Below, piece after piece: positions 1 to 8,950 of a stretch of DNA of 64,000 nucleotides. The notes under the pieces are model-generated. The model ran no database searches, was not told where the DNA came from, and worked only from the letters and a program-made list of their open reading frames with translations. A program made the position numbers and the translations under genes. The stretch lies in NCBI RefSeq assembly GCF_041438865.1, contig NZ_CP109450.1:5954501-6018500 (forward strand). Reading direction: 5' to 3'. This DNA is from Streptomyces sp. NBC_01471. GTDB taxonomy: Bacteria; Actinomycetota; Actinomycetes; Streptomycetales; Streptomycetaceae. The first letter of the stretch is position 1; each line of letters starts with the position of its first letter.

Positions 1-321
1 CAGCAGTCCGGCTCGTACTGGAAGTACTCCATCGTCGACAGGACCGCGGGCACCACCACGGTCCTCGGGACCATCAAGATCGACGGCGACCACCCGATGG
101 CCGGCTCCAGTTTCAACAGCTGGACCGAGTACTTCGACTGGAACAACCCGGCCACCGTCTGCGCCGACGCCAAGTACTCGAAGCTGCTGTTCGGCATCCC
201 CACCACCAGCGCGGGCAAAGGGACTTACAACTCGTCCAGTCTCAGTGACACCTGCCAGTCCATCGCCAAGGTGACCCTCGGTGCCTCCGGGGCGACGGAG
301 GAGAACGGCATCGGGCAGTAG
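1..321 (+). CDS. C-terminal fragment of an unidentified, probably secreted protein
   Basis: The reading frame is open from the first base and ends in TAG at 319-321, so about 106 C-terminal residues are visible and the start lies outside the window. The fragment is rich in Ser, Thr, Gly, Trp and Tyr (for example SYWKYSIVD and WTEYFDWNN), which fits a beta-rich extracellular domain. I do not recognise the family. About 180 bases without a gene follow before glnE; they contain a CCCGGGAGGGACCCGG-like inverted repeat near 365-385 that may serve as its terminator. Confidence 0.6.
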   Translation, partial: QQSGSYWKYSIVDRTAGTTTVLGTIKIDGDHPMAGSSFNSWTEYFDWNNPATVCADAKYSKLLFGIPTTSAGKGTYNSSSLSDTCQSIAKVTLGASGATEENGIGQ

Positions 322-504
322 CCGTACCCGCCCGGCCACCACAGCACCCGCGGGCAGCCGGGTCCCCCCCCCGGGAGGGACCCGGCTGACAGCCGCCGTG
401 CGATGCGGCAGCGCCACGGCCGCCCGCTGCGACTACGCTCGGAACCGGACTTCGATCAACCGGTGTTCCGGACAGCCGGGTGCCACGTGACGAGAGGCGG
501 CAGC

Positions 505-3500
505 ATGAGCGTGCCGGGACGCAGAGGCAGTACGTTCACCCGGCTGCTCCGGCACGGTTTCACCGACCCCGCCGCGGCCGAGCGGCTGCTCGACGCCCCG
601 GAGCTGGCCTCCGTACGCCATGACCCCGTCCTGCTCGACGCGCTCGGCGCCACCGCCGATCCGGACCTCGCCCTGCTCGGTCTGGTCCGGATGGCCGAGG
701 CCCAGCAGCCCGACGAGCGGCAGACGCTGCTGGACACGCTGATCGCGGCCAAGCCGCTGCGCGACCGGCTGCTCGGGGTGCTCGGTGCGTCCGAGGCGCT
801 CGGCGACCACCTGGCGCGGCACCCGCACGACTGGCACGCCCTCGTCACGTACGAGACGGCCGATCTGCATCCCGGCGTTCCCGAGTTCGAGCACGGACTC
901 GCCGACGCCGCCGACGCCGTGGAGCTGCGGATCGCCTACCGGCGGTGTCTGCTGGCCATCGCCGCCCGGGACGTCTGCGGCACGACCGACGTCCGGCAGG
1001 CCGCCGCCGAACTGGCCGACCTGGCCACCGCCACCCTGCGCGCCGCGCTCGCCATAGCGTCGGCAGCGGCCCCCGAGGACGCCGCGCTCTGCCGCCTCGC
1101 CGTCGTCGCGATGGGCAAGTGCGGCGGCCACGAGCTCAACTACGTGTCCGACGTGGACGTCATCTTCGTCGCCGAGCCCATCGAGCCCACCGGGACCGGG
1201 GCGGGCGCCGACGAGGCCGGGGCCATGCAGGCCGCCACCCGGCTCGCCGCGCACATGATGCGGATCTGCTCCGACACCAACATCGAGGGCACCATCTGGC
1301 CCGTCGACGCGAACCTGCGGCCCGAGGGCCGCAACGGACCGCTGGTCCGTACGCTCTCCAGCCATCTCGCGTACTACGACCGCTGGGCCAAGACCTGGGA
1401 GTTCCAGGCGCTGCTCAAGGCCCGCGCGGTCGCCGGTGACCCGGAGCTCGGCGCGGAGTACACCGAAGCGGTCGGGCCCCTCGTGTGGCAGGCGTCCGAG
1501 CGGGAGAACTTCGTCGCCGACGCCCAGAAGATGCGCCGCAGGGTCATCGACAACATCCCCCCGGCCCTCGTCGAGCGCGAGCTGAAACTCGGGCCCGGCG
1601 GGCTGCGGGACGTGGAGTTCGCCGTCCAGCTGCTCCAGCTCGTGCACGGCCGCAACGACGCGACCCTGCGCAGCGGCAACACCCTGGAGGCCCTGGAGGC
1701 CCTGGCGGCCGGCGGCTACGTGGGCAGGACCGACGCGGCGCAGCTCGACGCGGCCTACCGCTTCCTGCGGGCCATGGAGCACCGGATCCAGCTGTACCGG
1801 CTCCGCCGCACCCACCTGGTGCCGGACGACCCGGCGGACCTGCGCAGGCTCGGACGTTCGCTGGGACTGCGCACCGAGCCCGTCGCCGAGCTCACCAAGG
1901 CGTGGAAGCGGCACGCGACGGTCGTCAGGCGGCTGCACGAGAAGCTCTTCTACCGGCCGCTCCTCGACGCCGTCGCCCAGCTGGCGCCCGGCGAGATCCG
2001 GCTCAGCCCGCGGGCGGCCGGCCAGCGCCTCGAAGCACTCGGCTACGCCGACCCGGCCGGCGCCCTGCGGCATCTGGAGGCGCTGTCCTCCGGGGTCTCC
2101 AGGAAGGCCGCCATCCAGCGCACCCTGCTGCCCGTGCTGCTCGGCTGGTTCGCGGACTCCGCCGACCCGGACGCGGGGCTGCTCGGCTTCCGCAAGGTCT
2201 CCGACGCGCTGGGCAAGACCCCCTGGTACCTGCGGCTGCTGCGGGACGAGGGCGCCGCCGCCGAGAATCTGGCCCGGGTCCTCTCGGCCGGCCGGCTCGC
2301 CCCCGACCTGCTGCTGCGTGCCCCGGAGGCGGTCGCGCTGCTCGGCGCCCGCGGCGGGCTCGAACCGCGCCCCCGCGAGATCCTGGAGCAGGAGGTCCTG
2401 TCGGCCGTCGGCCGCGCCGAGACCCCCGAGGGCGCCGTCACGTCCGCGCGCGGGGTGCGCCGCCGTGAACTGTTCCGTACCGCGGCCGCCGACCTCATCG
2501 GCTCGTACGGCACCGAGGACAACCCGGCGGAGTCCGACCCCGGGGCGCTGGTCGACCGGGTCGGCAACGCCGTCACCGATCTGAACGCCGCCACCATCGC
2601 GGGCGCGCTGCGGGCCGCCGTACGGGCACAGTGGGGCGACACCCTGCCCACCCGGTTCGCGGTCATCGGCATGGGCCGCTTCGGGGGCCACGAGCTGAGC
2701 TACGGCTCGGACGCCGACGTGCTCTTCCTGCACGCGCCGCGCGACGGCGTGGACGACCAGGAGGCGGCCCGTGCCGCGAACGCCGTCGTGGCCGAGATGC
2801 GCAGGCTCCTCCAGCTCCCGACCGCGGACCCGCCGCTGCTGATCGACGCCGATCTGCGGCCCGAGGGCAAGAGCGGCCCCCTGGTGCGGACGCTGGCCTC
2901 GTACGCCGCGTACTACCGGCGCTGGTCGGGCGTCTGGGAGAGCCAGGCGCTGCTGCGCGCCGAGCCGATGGCGGGCGACGCGGAGCTGGGTCGCAGCTTC
3001 ATCGAGCTCGTCGATCCGCTGCGGTATCCCCCCGAGGGCATCGGTGAGGACGCCGTACGCGAGATCCGCCGTCTCAAGGCGCGGATGGAGTCCGAGCGGA
3101 TGCCGCGCGGGGCCGACCCGACGCTCCACGCGAAGCTGGGCCGGGGCGGGCTCAGCGACGTGGAGTGGACCGTGCAGCTGTTGCAGATGCAGCACGCCTG
3201 GGAGGTGCCGGGGCTGCGGACCACCCGCACCCGGACCGCGCTGGCCGCCGCGCACGAGGCGGAGCTGCTCTCGACCGAGGACACGCAGACGCTGGACGAG
3301 GCGTGGGTGCTGGCTTCGCGGGTGCGCAACGCGGTGATGCTGGTGCGGGGGAGGGCCGGTGACACGTTTCCGTCGGACGGGCGGGAGCTGGCCGCGATGG
3401 CGCGGTACCTGGGGTACGAGACCGGGCACGTGGGGGACATGCTGGACGACTACCGGCGCGCGACCAGGCGGGCCCGCGGGGTCATGGAGGAGCGGTTCTA

Positions 3501-3510
3501 CGGGGGGTAG
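505..3510 (+). CDS. glnE: Bifunctional glutamine synthetase adenylyltransferase/deadenylylase
   Basis: GlnE attaches AMP to, and removes it from, a tyrosine of type I glutamine synthetase, tuning nitrogen assimilation to nitrogen status. The roughly 1001-residue product has the family's two-fold architecture. A nucleotidyltransferase repeat near residues 203-225 reads GKCGGHELNYVSDVDVIFV, and a second near 723-745 reads GRFGGHELSYGSDADVLFL; each is followed by a RPEGxxGPLVRTL segment. The length matches actinobacterial GlnE. I chose ATG 505 over upstream in-frame starts (from 403) because GAGAGGCGG lies just before it and homology begins soon after. The likely substrate, GlnA, is encoded at 50589-51998. 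A convergent PAP2 gene follows after a short gap. Confidence 0.97.
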   Translation: MSVPGRRGSTFTRLLRHGFTDPAAAERLLDAPELASVRHDPVLLDALGATADPDLALLGLVRMAEAQQPDERQTLLDTLIAAKPLRDRLLGVLGASEALGDHLARHPHDWHALVTYETADLHPGVPEFEHGLADAADAVELRIAYRRCLLAIAARDVCGTTDVRQAAAELADLATATLRAALAIASAAAPEDAALCRLAVVAMGKCGGHELNYVSDVDVIFVAEPIEPTGTGAGADEAGAMQAATRLAAHMMRICSDTNIEGTIWPVDANLRPEGRNGPLVRTLSSHLAYYDRWAKTWEFQALLKARAVAGDPELGAEYTEAVGPLVWQASERENFVADAQKMRRRVIDNIPPALVERELKLGPGGLRDVEFAVQLLQLVHGRNDATLRSGNTLEALEALAAGGYVGRTDAAQLDAAYRFLRAMEHRIQLYRLRRTHLVPDDPADLRRLGRSLGLRTEPVAELTKAWKRHATVVRRLHEKLFYRPLLDAVAQLAPGEIRLSPRAAGQRLEALGYADPAGALRHLEALSSGVSRKAAIQRTLLPVLLGWFADSADPDAGLLGFRKVSDALGKTPWYLRLLRDEGAAAENLARVLSAGRLAPDLLLRAPEAVALLGARGGLEPRPREILEQEVLSAVGRAETPEGAVTSARGVRRRELFRTAAADLIGSYGTEDNPAESDPGALVDRVGNAVTDLNAATIAGALRAAVRAQWGDTLPTRFAVIGMGRFGGHELSYGSDADVLFLHAPRDGVDDQEAARAANAVVAEMRRLLQLPTADPPLLIDADLRPEGKSGPLVRTLASYAAYYRRWSGVWESQALLRAEPMAGDAELGRSFIELVDPLRYPPEGIGEDAVREIRRLKARMESERMPRGADPTLHAKLGRGGLSDVEWTVQLLQMQHAWEVPGLRTTRTRTALAAAHEAELLSTEDTQTLDEAWVLASRVRNAVMLVRGRAGDTFPSDGRELAAMARYLGYETGHVGDMLDDYRRATRRARGVMEERFYGG

Positions 3511-3562
3511 CGGGGTGGTCGCCCGGCGTGGTCCCGGTGCGGTGTGCCGCGTGCCGTCCGCA

Positions 3563-3608
3563 CGGGGCTCCGCCCCGGACCCCGGTCCTCAGTCGCCGGA
3601 CCGGCTTG
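3563..3608. repeat. Streptomyces-type intergenic GC-rich repeat, copy 1
   Basis: A short hairpin (GGGGC-TCC-GCCCC) is followed by GGACCCC and a CCTCAGTCGCCGG segment. The same order of blocks recurs at 59515-59560. I recognise it as the short element scattered widely between Streptomyces genes. It lies at the glnE/PAP2 convergence and also encodes the last residues of the PAP2 protein. Confidence 0.55.
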
Positions 3609-4542
3609 AACTTCGGGCCGGAGCGGTCGGGGGGCCTGGTGCGGGCGACGGGGCCGGGGTCGCGGGTACCGGCTTCAGCGTGCCGTGGATGCCCTGTGTG
3701 AACGTGCCGCCCGCTCTGACCTTCTCCGGGACCCGGGGCAGCTTGTGCGGCAGTGCCCCGTACCAGGCGTACGAGAGACCTGTCCCGAAGGCCAGGCAGA
3801 GCACCCCGCCCACCGCGTCCAGCCAGAAGTGGTTCGCCGTCGAGACGATCACCAGGAGCGTCAGGGCGGGGTACAGCAGGCCCAGGATCCGCACCCAGGG
3901 GGCGCGGGCCAGCGCGAAGATGATCAGGCCGCACCAGAGCGACCAGCCGATGTGCATCGACGGCATCGCCGCGTACTGGTTCGACATGTTCTTCAGGTTG
4001 CCCGAGGCCATCGAACCCCAGGTCTGGTGCACCAGCACGGTGTCGATGAAGTGGCTGTTGTTCATCAGGCGCGGCGGTGCCAGCGGGAACAGGTAGTAGC
4101 CGGCCAGCGCCACCGCGGTCGTCGCGAAGAGCGCCAGGCGGGCCGCCGCGTAGCGCCCCGGATGGAAGTGGAACAGCCAGACCAGGACGCCGATGGTCAT
4201 GATGAAGTGCAGCGTCGCGTAGTAGTAGTTCATCCCGACGATCAGCCATGTCACCGAATTCACGGCGTGGTTGATGTTCTGCTCGACCGAGATACCGAGA
4301 AAGTTCTCGGCGCGCCAGATCCAGTCCGCGTTGCGCAGCGCCTCCGCCTTCTGCTCGGGCACCGCGTTGCGGATCAGGGAGTAACCCCAGTAACTCACCG
4401 CGATCAGCAGTACTTCGAACCAGATGCGGGGGCGTCGGGGTGCACGCAGACGCCCGATGACTGAGATGTGAGGTTTCTTGGCCACGACGGGTGACGCGGT
4501 GGCCTGATGGCCGTCCAGTGTCTTCACGGTCGTTTCACCCAT
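3589..4542 (-). CDS. PAP2-superfamily membrane phosphatase (inositolphosphotransferase-like)
   Basis: A predicted multi-spanning membrane protein of 317 residues with phosphatidic acid phosphatase type 2 signatures: PSMHIGW near residue 192 and NHFWLDAVGG near 235, which carry the two catalytic histidines and the aspartate. This spacing resembles the PAP2_3 (Aur1/Ipt1-like) branch, which acts on lipid phosphates at the outer membrane face. The substrate cannot be read from sequence. ATG 4542 gives a hydrophilic N-terminus followed by the first helix; a longer in-frame extension to 4935 would overlap the lacI gene body and looks unreal. It converges with glnE. Confidence 0.85.
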   Translation of the reverse strand: MGETTVKTLDGHQATASPVVAKKPHISVIGRLRAPRRPRIWFEVLLIAVSYWGYSLIRNAVPEQKAEALRNADWIWRAENFLGISVEQNINHAVNSVTWLIVGMNYYYATLHFIMTIGVLVWLFHFHPGRYAAARLALFATTAVALAGYYLFPLAPPRLMNNSHFIDTVLVHQTWGSMASGNLKNMSNQYAAMPSMHIGWSLWCGLIIFALARAPWVRILGLLYPALTLLVIVSTANHFWLDAVGGVLCLAFGTGLSYAWYGALPHKLPRVPEKVRAGGTFTQGIHGTLKPVPATPAPSPAPGPPTAPARSSSRSGD

Positions 4543-4610
4543 AGGGGAAGAGTCTGCCAGAAACTCGGCTTCCCCCAGATCATCCCTCGGGAGGGACGCG
4601 CCCGCACCCG

Positions 4611-5672
4611 CTACGCCTTGTTGACGTCCCCGGCCCGGGATACCGGGCCGGGCGCGGATCCCGGACCGGCGGCGGTGGAACCACGGACCACCAGCTCGGT
4701 CATAAAGACGAATTCGCTGTGCGGTGCGGGGGTGCCGCCGATCTCTTCGAGCAGGGTGCGGACGGCTGCCTGCCCCATGGCGGTGACCGGCTGCCTGATG
4801 GTGGTCATCGGGGGGTCGGTGAACGCTATGAGCGGGGAGTCGTCGAAGCCGACCACCGAGATGTCGCGCGGAACGTCGAAACCCAGCTGGCGGGCGGCCC
4901 TGATGGCACCGAGTGCCATCATGTCGCTGGCGCACACCACCGCCGTGCAGCCCGACGCGATGAGCTCGGACGCCGCCGCCTGGCCGCCCTCCAGCGTGTA
5001 CAGCGAGTGCTGGATCAGTTTCGCGCTCTCCGCCTCCGGCAGCCCGAACCGGGCCCGCATCTCGGCTTGGAAGCCCTCCGTCTTGCGCAGCACCGGCACG
5101 AACCGCCGCGGCCCGAGCGCGAGCCCGATCCGGGTGTGGCCGAGCGAGGCGAGGTGGGTGACGGCGAGCCGCATCGCCGCGCGGTCGTCGGGCGAGATGA
5201 AGGCCGCCTGCACCTTCGGTGAGAAGCCGTTGACCAGGACGTACGGCACGCCCTGGGCGCGTAGCTGCTCGTAGCGCCGCATGTCGGCCGTGGTGTCCGC
5301 GTGCAGTCCCGAGACGAAGATGATGCCCGCGACCCCGCGCTCCACCAGCATCTCGGTGAGTTCGTCCTCGGTGGAGCCGCCGGGCGTCTGGGTGGCCAGG
5401 ACCGGTGTGTACCCCTGCCGGGTCAGGGCCTGGCCGATGACCTGCGCCAGCGCCGGGAAGATCGGGTTCTCCAGCTCGGGCGTGATCAGACCGACGAGAC
5501 CGGCGCTGCGGCGGCGCAGCCGTACCGGACGTTCGTAGCCGAGTACGTCGAGTGCGGCGAGTACGGACTCGCGGGTGGCCGCCGCTACCCCCGGCTTGCC
5601 GTTGAGGACCCGGCTGACCGTCGCTTCGCTGACCCCCGCCTGGGTTGCGATGTCGGCAAGCCGTGCGGTCAT
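4611..5672 (-). CDS. malR: LacI-family regulator, MalR-like (left copy)
   Basis: A 353-residue LacI-family repressor. The N-terminal helix-turn-helix and hinge read VSEATVSRVLNGKPGV, followed by a periplasmic-binding-protein-like effector domain (ITPELENPIFPALAQ, VVGFDDSPLIAFTDPPMTTIRQP). Its neighbours point to the maltose/maltodextrin regulator MalR. ATG 5672 sits directly before the HTH. It starts 25 bases after the alpha-glucosidase gene, so the two are probably one transcript running away from malEFG. A second regulator with an identical recognition-helix segment lies at 12634-13656. Which of the two is the orthologue of S. coelicolor MalR is undecided. Confidence 0.88.
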   Translation of the reverse strand: MTARLADIATQAGVSEATVSRVLNGKPGVAAATRESVLAALDVLGYERPVRLRRRSAGLVGLITPELENPIFPALAQVIGQALTRQGYTPVLATQTPGGSTEDELTEMLVERGVAGIIFVSGLHADTTADMRRYEQLRAQGVPYVLVNGFSPKVQAAFISPDDRAAMRLAVTHLASLGHTRIGLALGPRRFVPVLRKTEGFQAEMRARFGLPEAESAKLIQHSLYTLEGGQAAASELIASGCTAVVCASDMMALGAIRAARQLGFDVPRDISVVGFDDSPLIAFTDPPMTTIRQPVTAMGQAAVRTLLEEIGGTPAPHSEFVFMTELVVRGSTAAGPGSAPGPVSRAGDVNKA

Positions 5673-5697
5673 GGGAAGGGACTGTACCGGGCGCGTG

Positions 5698-7302
5698 TCA
5701 GATTGCCCACCAGGTGCAGGAATCGCCGGGAATGCGCACCGATTCACCGGAGATGTCCGGGGCCGCCGACGAGAGCAGCGGCCTTCCCGGTACGGGCAGT
5801 TCGACTGTGCCCGGCAGGGTGTTGACGGTGCAGACGAAACCCGGCCGGGTGAAGGCGAGTACTCCTGGGGGCCCTTCGAGCCAGCTCATCGGGCCGTCGC
5901 CCAGGCCGTCCAGCCGGCGCCGCAGCGCGAGCGCGGCACGGTACAGCTCCAGTGTCGATCCCGGGTCCCCGGTCTGCGCCTCCACGGAACGCTCCCCCCA
6001 GCTCTCCGGCTGCGGCAGCCATCCCGGGCCGGGGCCGAATCCGTACGACGGGCCCTCACCCGCCCAGGGGATCGGTACCCGGCAGCCGTCCCGCAGCCCG
6101 TCCTGTCCGGCGCCGCGGAAGAACGACGGGTCCTCGCGCAGCTCGTCGGGGAGGTCGGTGACTTCGGGCAGCCCGAGCTCCTCGCCCTGGTAGAGGTAGG
6201 CGGAGCCGGGCAGCGCCAGCATCAGCAGCGCGGCGGCGCGGGCCCTGCGCAGCCCGGCCGCGCCGCCCCCGTACCGCGTCGCATGGCGTACGACATCGTG
6301 GTTGGAGAGGACCCAGGTGGTGGGCGCCCCCACCGAGGCCGTCGCCGCCAGCGACTCGTCCACCACCATGCGCATCGCCGCCGCGTCCCAGGGACACCGC
6401 AGGAACTGGAAGTTGAAGGCCTGGTGCAGCTCGTCGGGGCGCACGTACAGGGCCAGGCGCCCGGCGGACGGGGCCCATGCCTCCGCGACGCCGATGCGCT
6501 CGCCCGGGTAGGAGTCGAGCAACTTCCGCCAGGAGCGGTGGATCTCGTGCACCCCGTCCTGGTCGAAGAAGGGGAGCGTCTGGGAGCCGATCATCCGCAC
6601 CTGCTCGTCGGTGCCGATGTCGGGCAGCCCCGCGGCCTTGACCATGCCGTGTGCCACATCGACCCGGAATCCGTCCACACCGCGCCCGCCGAGCTCCAGC
6701 CAGAACCGCAGGACCGACTCGAACTCCGCGCGCACCTCCGGGTTCTCCCAGTTGAGGTCGGGCTGTTCGGGGGCGAAGAGGTGGAGGTACCAGGAGCCGT
6801 CGGGCACCCGGGTCCAGGCCGGGCCGCCGAACACCGACTGCCAGTCGTTGGGCGGCAGTTCACCCTCGGCGCCCCGTCCGGGCCGGAAGTGGTAGCGCGC
6901 GCGGGCCGGTCCGCCGGCCAGTGCGTCCGCGAACCACACGTGCCGGTCCGACGTGTGGTTGGGAACCACGTCCACGATCACCCGCAGTCCCAGCCGGTGC
7001 GCGGTGCGCAGCAGCGACTCGGCGTCGGCCAGTGTCCCGAACAGCGGGTCCACGACCCGGTAGTCGGCGACGTCGTAGCCGCCGTCCGCCTGCGGCGACG
7101 CGTAGAAGGGGGTGAGCCAGACCGCGTCGGCGCCCAGCTCCGCGAGGTACGGCAGCCGCTCCTCGATGCCCCGCAGATCGCCGATGCCGTCACCGTCGCT
7201 GTCCGCGAAGGACCGCACGTACACCTGGTAGATGACGGCGTCCCGCCACCATCGGGTACCCGCCCCGGATGCGGTGGCCACGCCGGTGAGCTGCTGCGTC
7301 AT
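5698..7302 (-). CDS. aglA: GH13 alpha-glucosidase (AglA-like, left copy)
   Basis: An intracellular GH13 enzyme of 534 residues without a signal peptide, expected to hydrolyse imported maltose and short maltodextrins to glucose. It has the GH13 landmarks: WWRDAVIYQVYVRSF at the N-terminus, GDLRGIEERLPYL, the nucleophile region GFRVDVAHG, the acid/base region IGVAEAW, and LSNHDV with the third catalytic carboxylate. ATG 7302 has a good ribosome site (GAAAGGGAT on the minus strand). It is transcribed divergently from malE and continues into the left lacI gene. It is a clear paralogue of the enzyme at 10976-12637. Confidence 0.93.
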   Translation of the reverse strand: MTQQLTGVATASGAGTRWWRDAVIYQVYVRSFADSDGDGIGDLRGIEERLPYLAELGADAVWLTPFYASPQADGGYDVADYRVVDPLFGTLADAESLLRTAHRLGLRVIVDVVPNHTSDRHVWFADALAGGPARARYHFRPGRGAEGELPPNDWQSVFGGPAWTRVPDGSWYLHLFAPEQPDLNWENPEVRAEFESVLRFWLELGGRGVDGFRVDVAHGMVKAAGLPDIGTDEQVRMIGSQTLPFFDQDGVHEIHRSWRKLLDSYPGERIGVAEAWAPSAGRLALYVRPDELHQAFNFQFLRCPWDAAAMRMVVDESLAATASVGAPTTWVLSNHDVVRHATRYGGGAAGLRRARAAALLMLALPGSAYLYQGEELGLPEVTDLPDELREDPSFFRGAGQDGLRDGCRVPIPWAGEGPSYGFGPGPGWLPQPESWGERSVEAQTGDPGSTLELYRAALALRRRLDGLGDGPMSWLEGPPGVLAFTRPGFVCTVNTLPGTVELPVPGRPLLSSAAPDISGESVRIPGDSCTWWAI

Positions 7303-7594
7303 GGGGTGATCCCTTTCGGAAGTCCTGCAATGTACGGGAACAACGCCGGTGCACCCCGAAAGTAACAGCCTTGCAAGGGCTTGCGAAGGCCGCCGATGCC
7401 CCGGCGCCGGGTCCCGGTGAGCCTCAATGACCCGTTTGACAAGGGTCATCACGGCAACCGTGCGGACACGTCGAGGTAACGAAGACCGCTCCTTGCAGAA
7501 AATCTCCGCAAGGTCTTTCGGTCTTCTTTCATCCTTGTTACGTTCCTCGACGACCCGGAGCCGTGATGGAACGGCACCCCTCGAAGGAGTTCAC
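7303..7594. promoter_or_regulatory. Divergent aglA/malE promoter region with MalR-like sites
   Basis: This 292-base gap separates the divergent alpha-glucosidase and malE genes and holds no gene. It contains the perfect palindrome CCTTGCAAGG (7369-7378), followed at once by GGCTTGCGAAGG, and a second site with CCTTGC (7491-7496) and GCAAGG (7508-7513) as inverted arms. The shared half-site CTTGC/GCAAG resembles the CTTGCAG motif I recall for Streptomyces MalR. One site lies near each gene, which fits maltose-inducible repression of both directions. Confidence 0.6.
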
Positions 7595-8866
7595 ATGCGA
7601 CGTGGCATAGCGGCCACCGCCCTGGTTGCGGCCCTGGCGCTCGCGGCGACGGCCTGCGGCGGCGACAGCGGCAGTGGCAAGGCGGACGGCCCCACCACCA
7701 TCACCTGGTGGGACACCTCGAACGCCACCAATGAGGCCCCGACCTACCGGGCGCTGGTCAAGCAGTTCGAAGCGGCCAACAAGGGCATCAAGGTCACCTA
7801 CGTCAACGTCCCCTTCGACCAGGCGCAGAACAAGTTCGACACCGCCGCCGGGGCCAAGGGCGCCCCGGACGTGCTGCGCTCCGAGGTCGGCTGGACCCCC
7901 GCCTTCGCCAAGAAGGGCTACTTCCTCCCGCTGGACGGCACCGAAGCCCTCACCGACAAGGCGCACTTCGAGCCCAACCTGCTGAAGCAGGCGCGGTTCG
8001 ACGGCAAGACCTACGGTGTCCCGCTGGTCACCGACACCCTCGCCTTCGTCTACAACAAGGCGCTCTTCGCCAGGGCCGGCATCACCAAGGCCCCCGCCAC
8101 CTGGGGCGAGCTGAAGAGCGACGCGGCCGCGGTCAAGTCGAAGGCGAAGGTCGACGGCTACTGGGCGAGCACCGCCGGGTACTACGCGCAGCCCTTCCTG
8201 TACGGCGAGGGCACCGACACCGTCGACCTCGCGCACAAGAAGGTCACCATCGCGGGCGCCCCGGCGGTCAAGGGCCTGCAGACCTGGAAGGGCCTCTTCA
8301 GCGGCCCCGGTCTGCACACGGCGGACACCACCGCCGACGCCTACGCCCACCAGCAGGACGCGTTCGTCAACGGCAAGGTCGCCTCGATCATCCAGGGACC
8401 CTGGGAGATCACGAACTTCTACAAGGGCTCGGCCTTCAAGGACAAGAAGAACCTGGGCATCGCCACCGTCCCGGCCGGCTCCACCGGCAGGGCGGGCGCC
8501 CCGACCGGCGGCCACAACCTCGCCGTCTACGCGGGTTCGGACAAGGCGCACCAGGCCGCGTCGCTGAAGTTCCTGAAGTTCATGACCTCGGCGAAGAGCC
8601 AGGAGCAGATCGCGCTCCGGAACTCCACGCTGCCGACCCGCTCCGACGCCTACACCGCCAAGGTCACGGCCGACCCCGGTATCGCCGGGTTCCAGAAGGT
8701 GCTCGGCGCCTCGCAGCCGCGGCCGGAGCTGCCCGAGTACAGCTCGCTCTGGGGTCCGATGGACACCGAGCTGCCCAAGGTCGCCGACGGCAAGGAATCG
8801 CTCCAGGACGGCGTCAAGGCCCTGAACGAGGCCATGGCCAAGCTGGTCCCCGACTTCACCAAGTGA
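7595..8866 (+). CDS. malE: Maltose/maltodextrin ABC transporter substrate-binding lipoprotein
   Basis: A 423-residue extracellular solute-binding protein (family 1). The N-terminus MRRGIAATALVAALALAATACGG is a lipoprotein signal with the cysteine in ATAC, so the mature protein should be lipid-anchored outside the membrane. The mature part has the usual family features (TITWWDTSN near the start, GAPTGGHNLAVYAGS late). ATG 7595 follows CGAAGGAG. It is the first gene of malE-malF-malG-aglA-malR, all on the plus strand with short gaps, and carries MalR-like sites upstream. Sugar specificity is inferred from context. Confidence 0.92.
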   Translation: MRRGIAATALVAALALAATACGGDSGSGKADGPTTITWWDTSNATNEAPTYRALVKQFEAANKGIKVTYVNVPFDQAQNKFDTAAGAKGAPDVLRSEVGWTPAFAKKGYFLPLDGTEALTDKAHFEPNLLKQARFDGKTYGVPLVTDTLAFVYNKALFARAGITKAPATWGELKSDAAAVKSKAKVDGYWASTAGYYAQPFLYGEGTDTVDLAHKKVTIAGAPAVKGLQTWKGLFSGPGLHTADTTADAYAHQQDAFVNGKVASIIQGPWEITNFYKGSAFKDKKNLGIATVPAGSTGRAGAPTGGHNLAVYAGSDKAHQAASLKFLKFMTSAKSQEQIALRNSTLPTRSDAYTAKVTADPGIAGFQKVLGASQPRPELPEYSSLWGPMDTELPKVADGKESLQDGVKALNEAMAKLVPDFTK

Positions 8867-8950
8867 TCAGCGGGCCGCCGGGCCCGCGCACCGCGGACCC
8901 GGCGGCCGGTCGTCGTGCGTACCACCGAACTCCCCCGAAAAGGTGTCAAG

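Noticed and set aside
433..3429. A 998-codon open frame antisense to glnE
   Set aside because: High GC keeps antisense frames open in Streptomyces; the product is Arg/Gly/Pro-rich, lacks domains, and mirrors the real gene.
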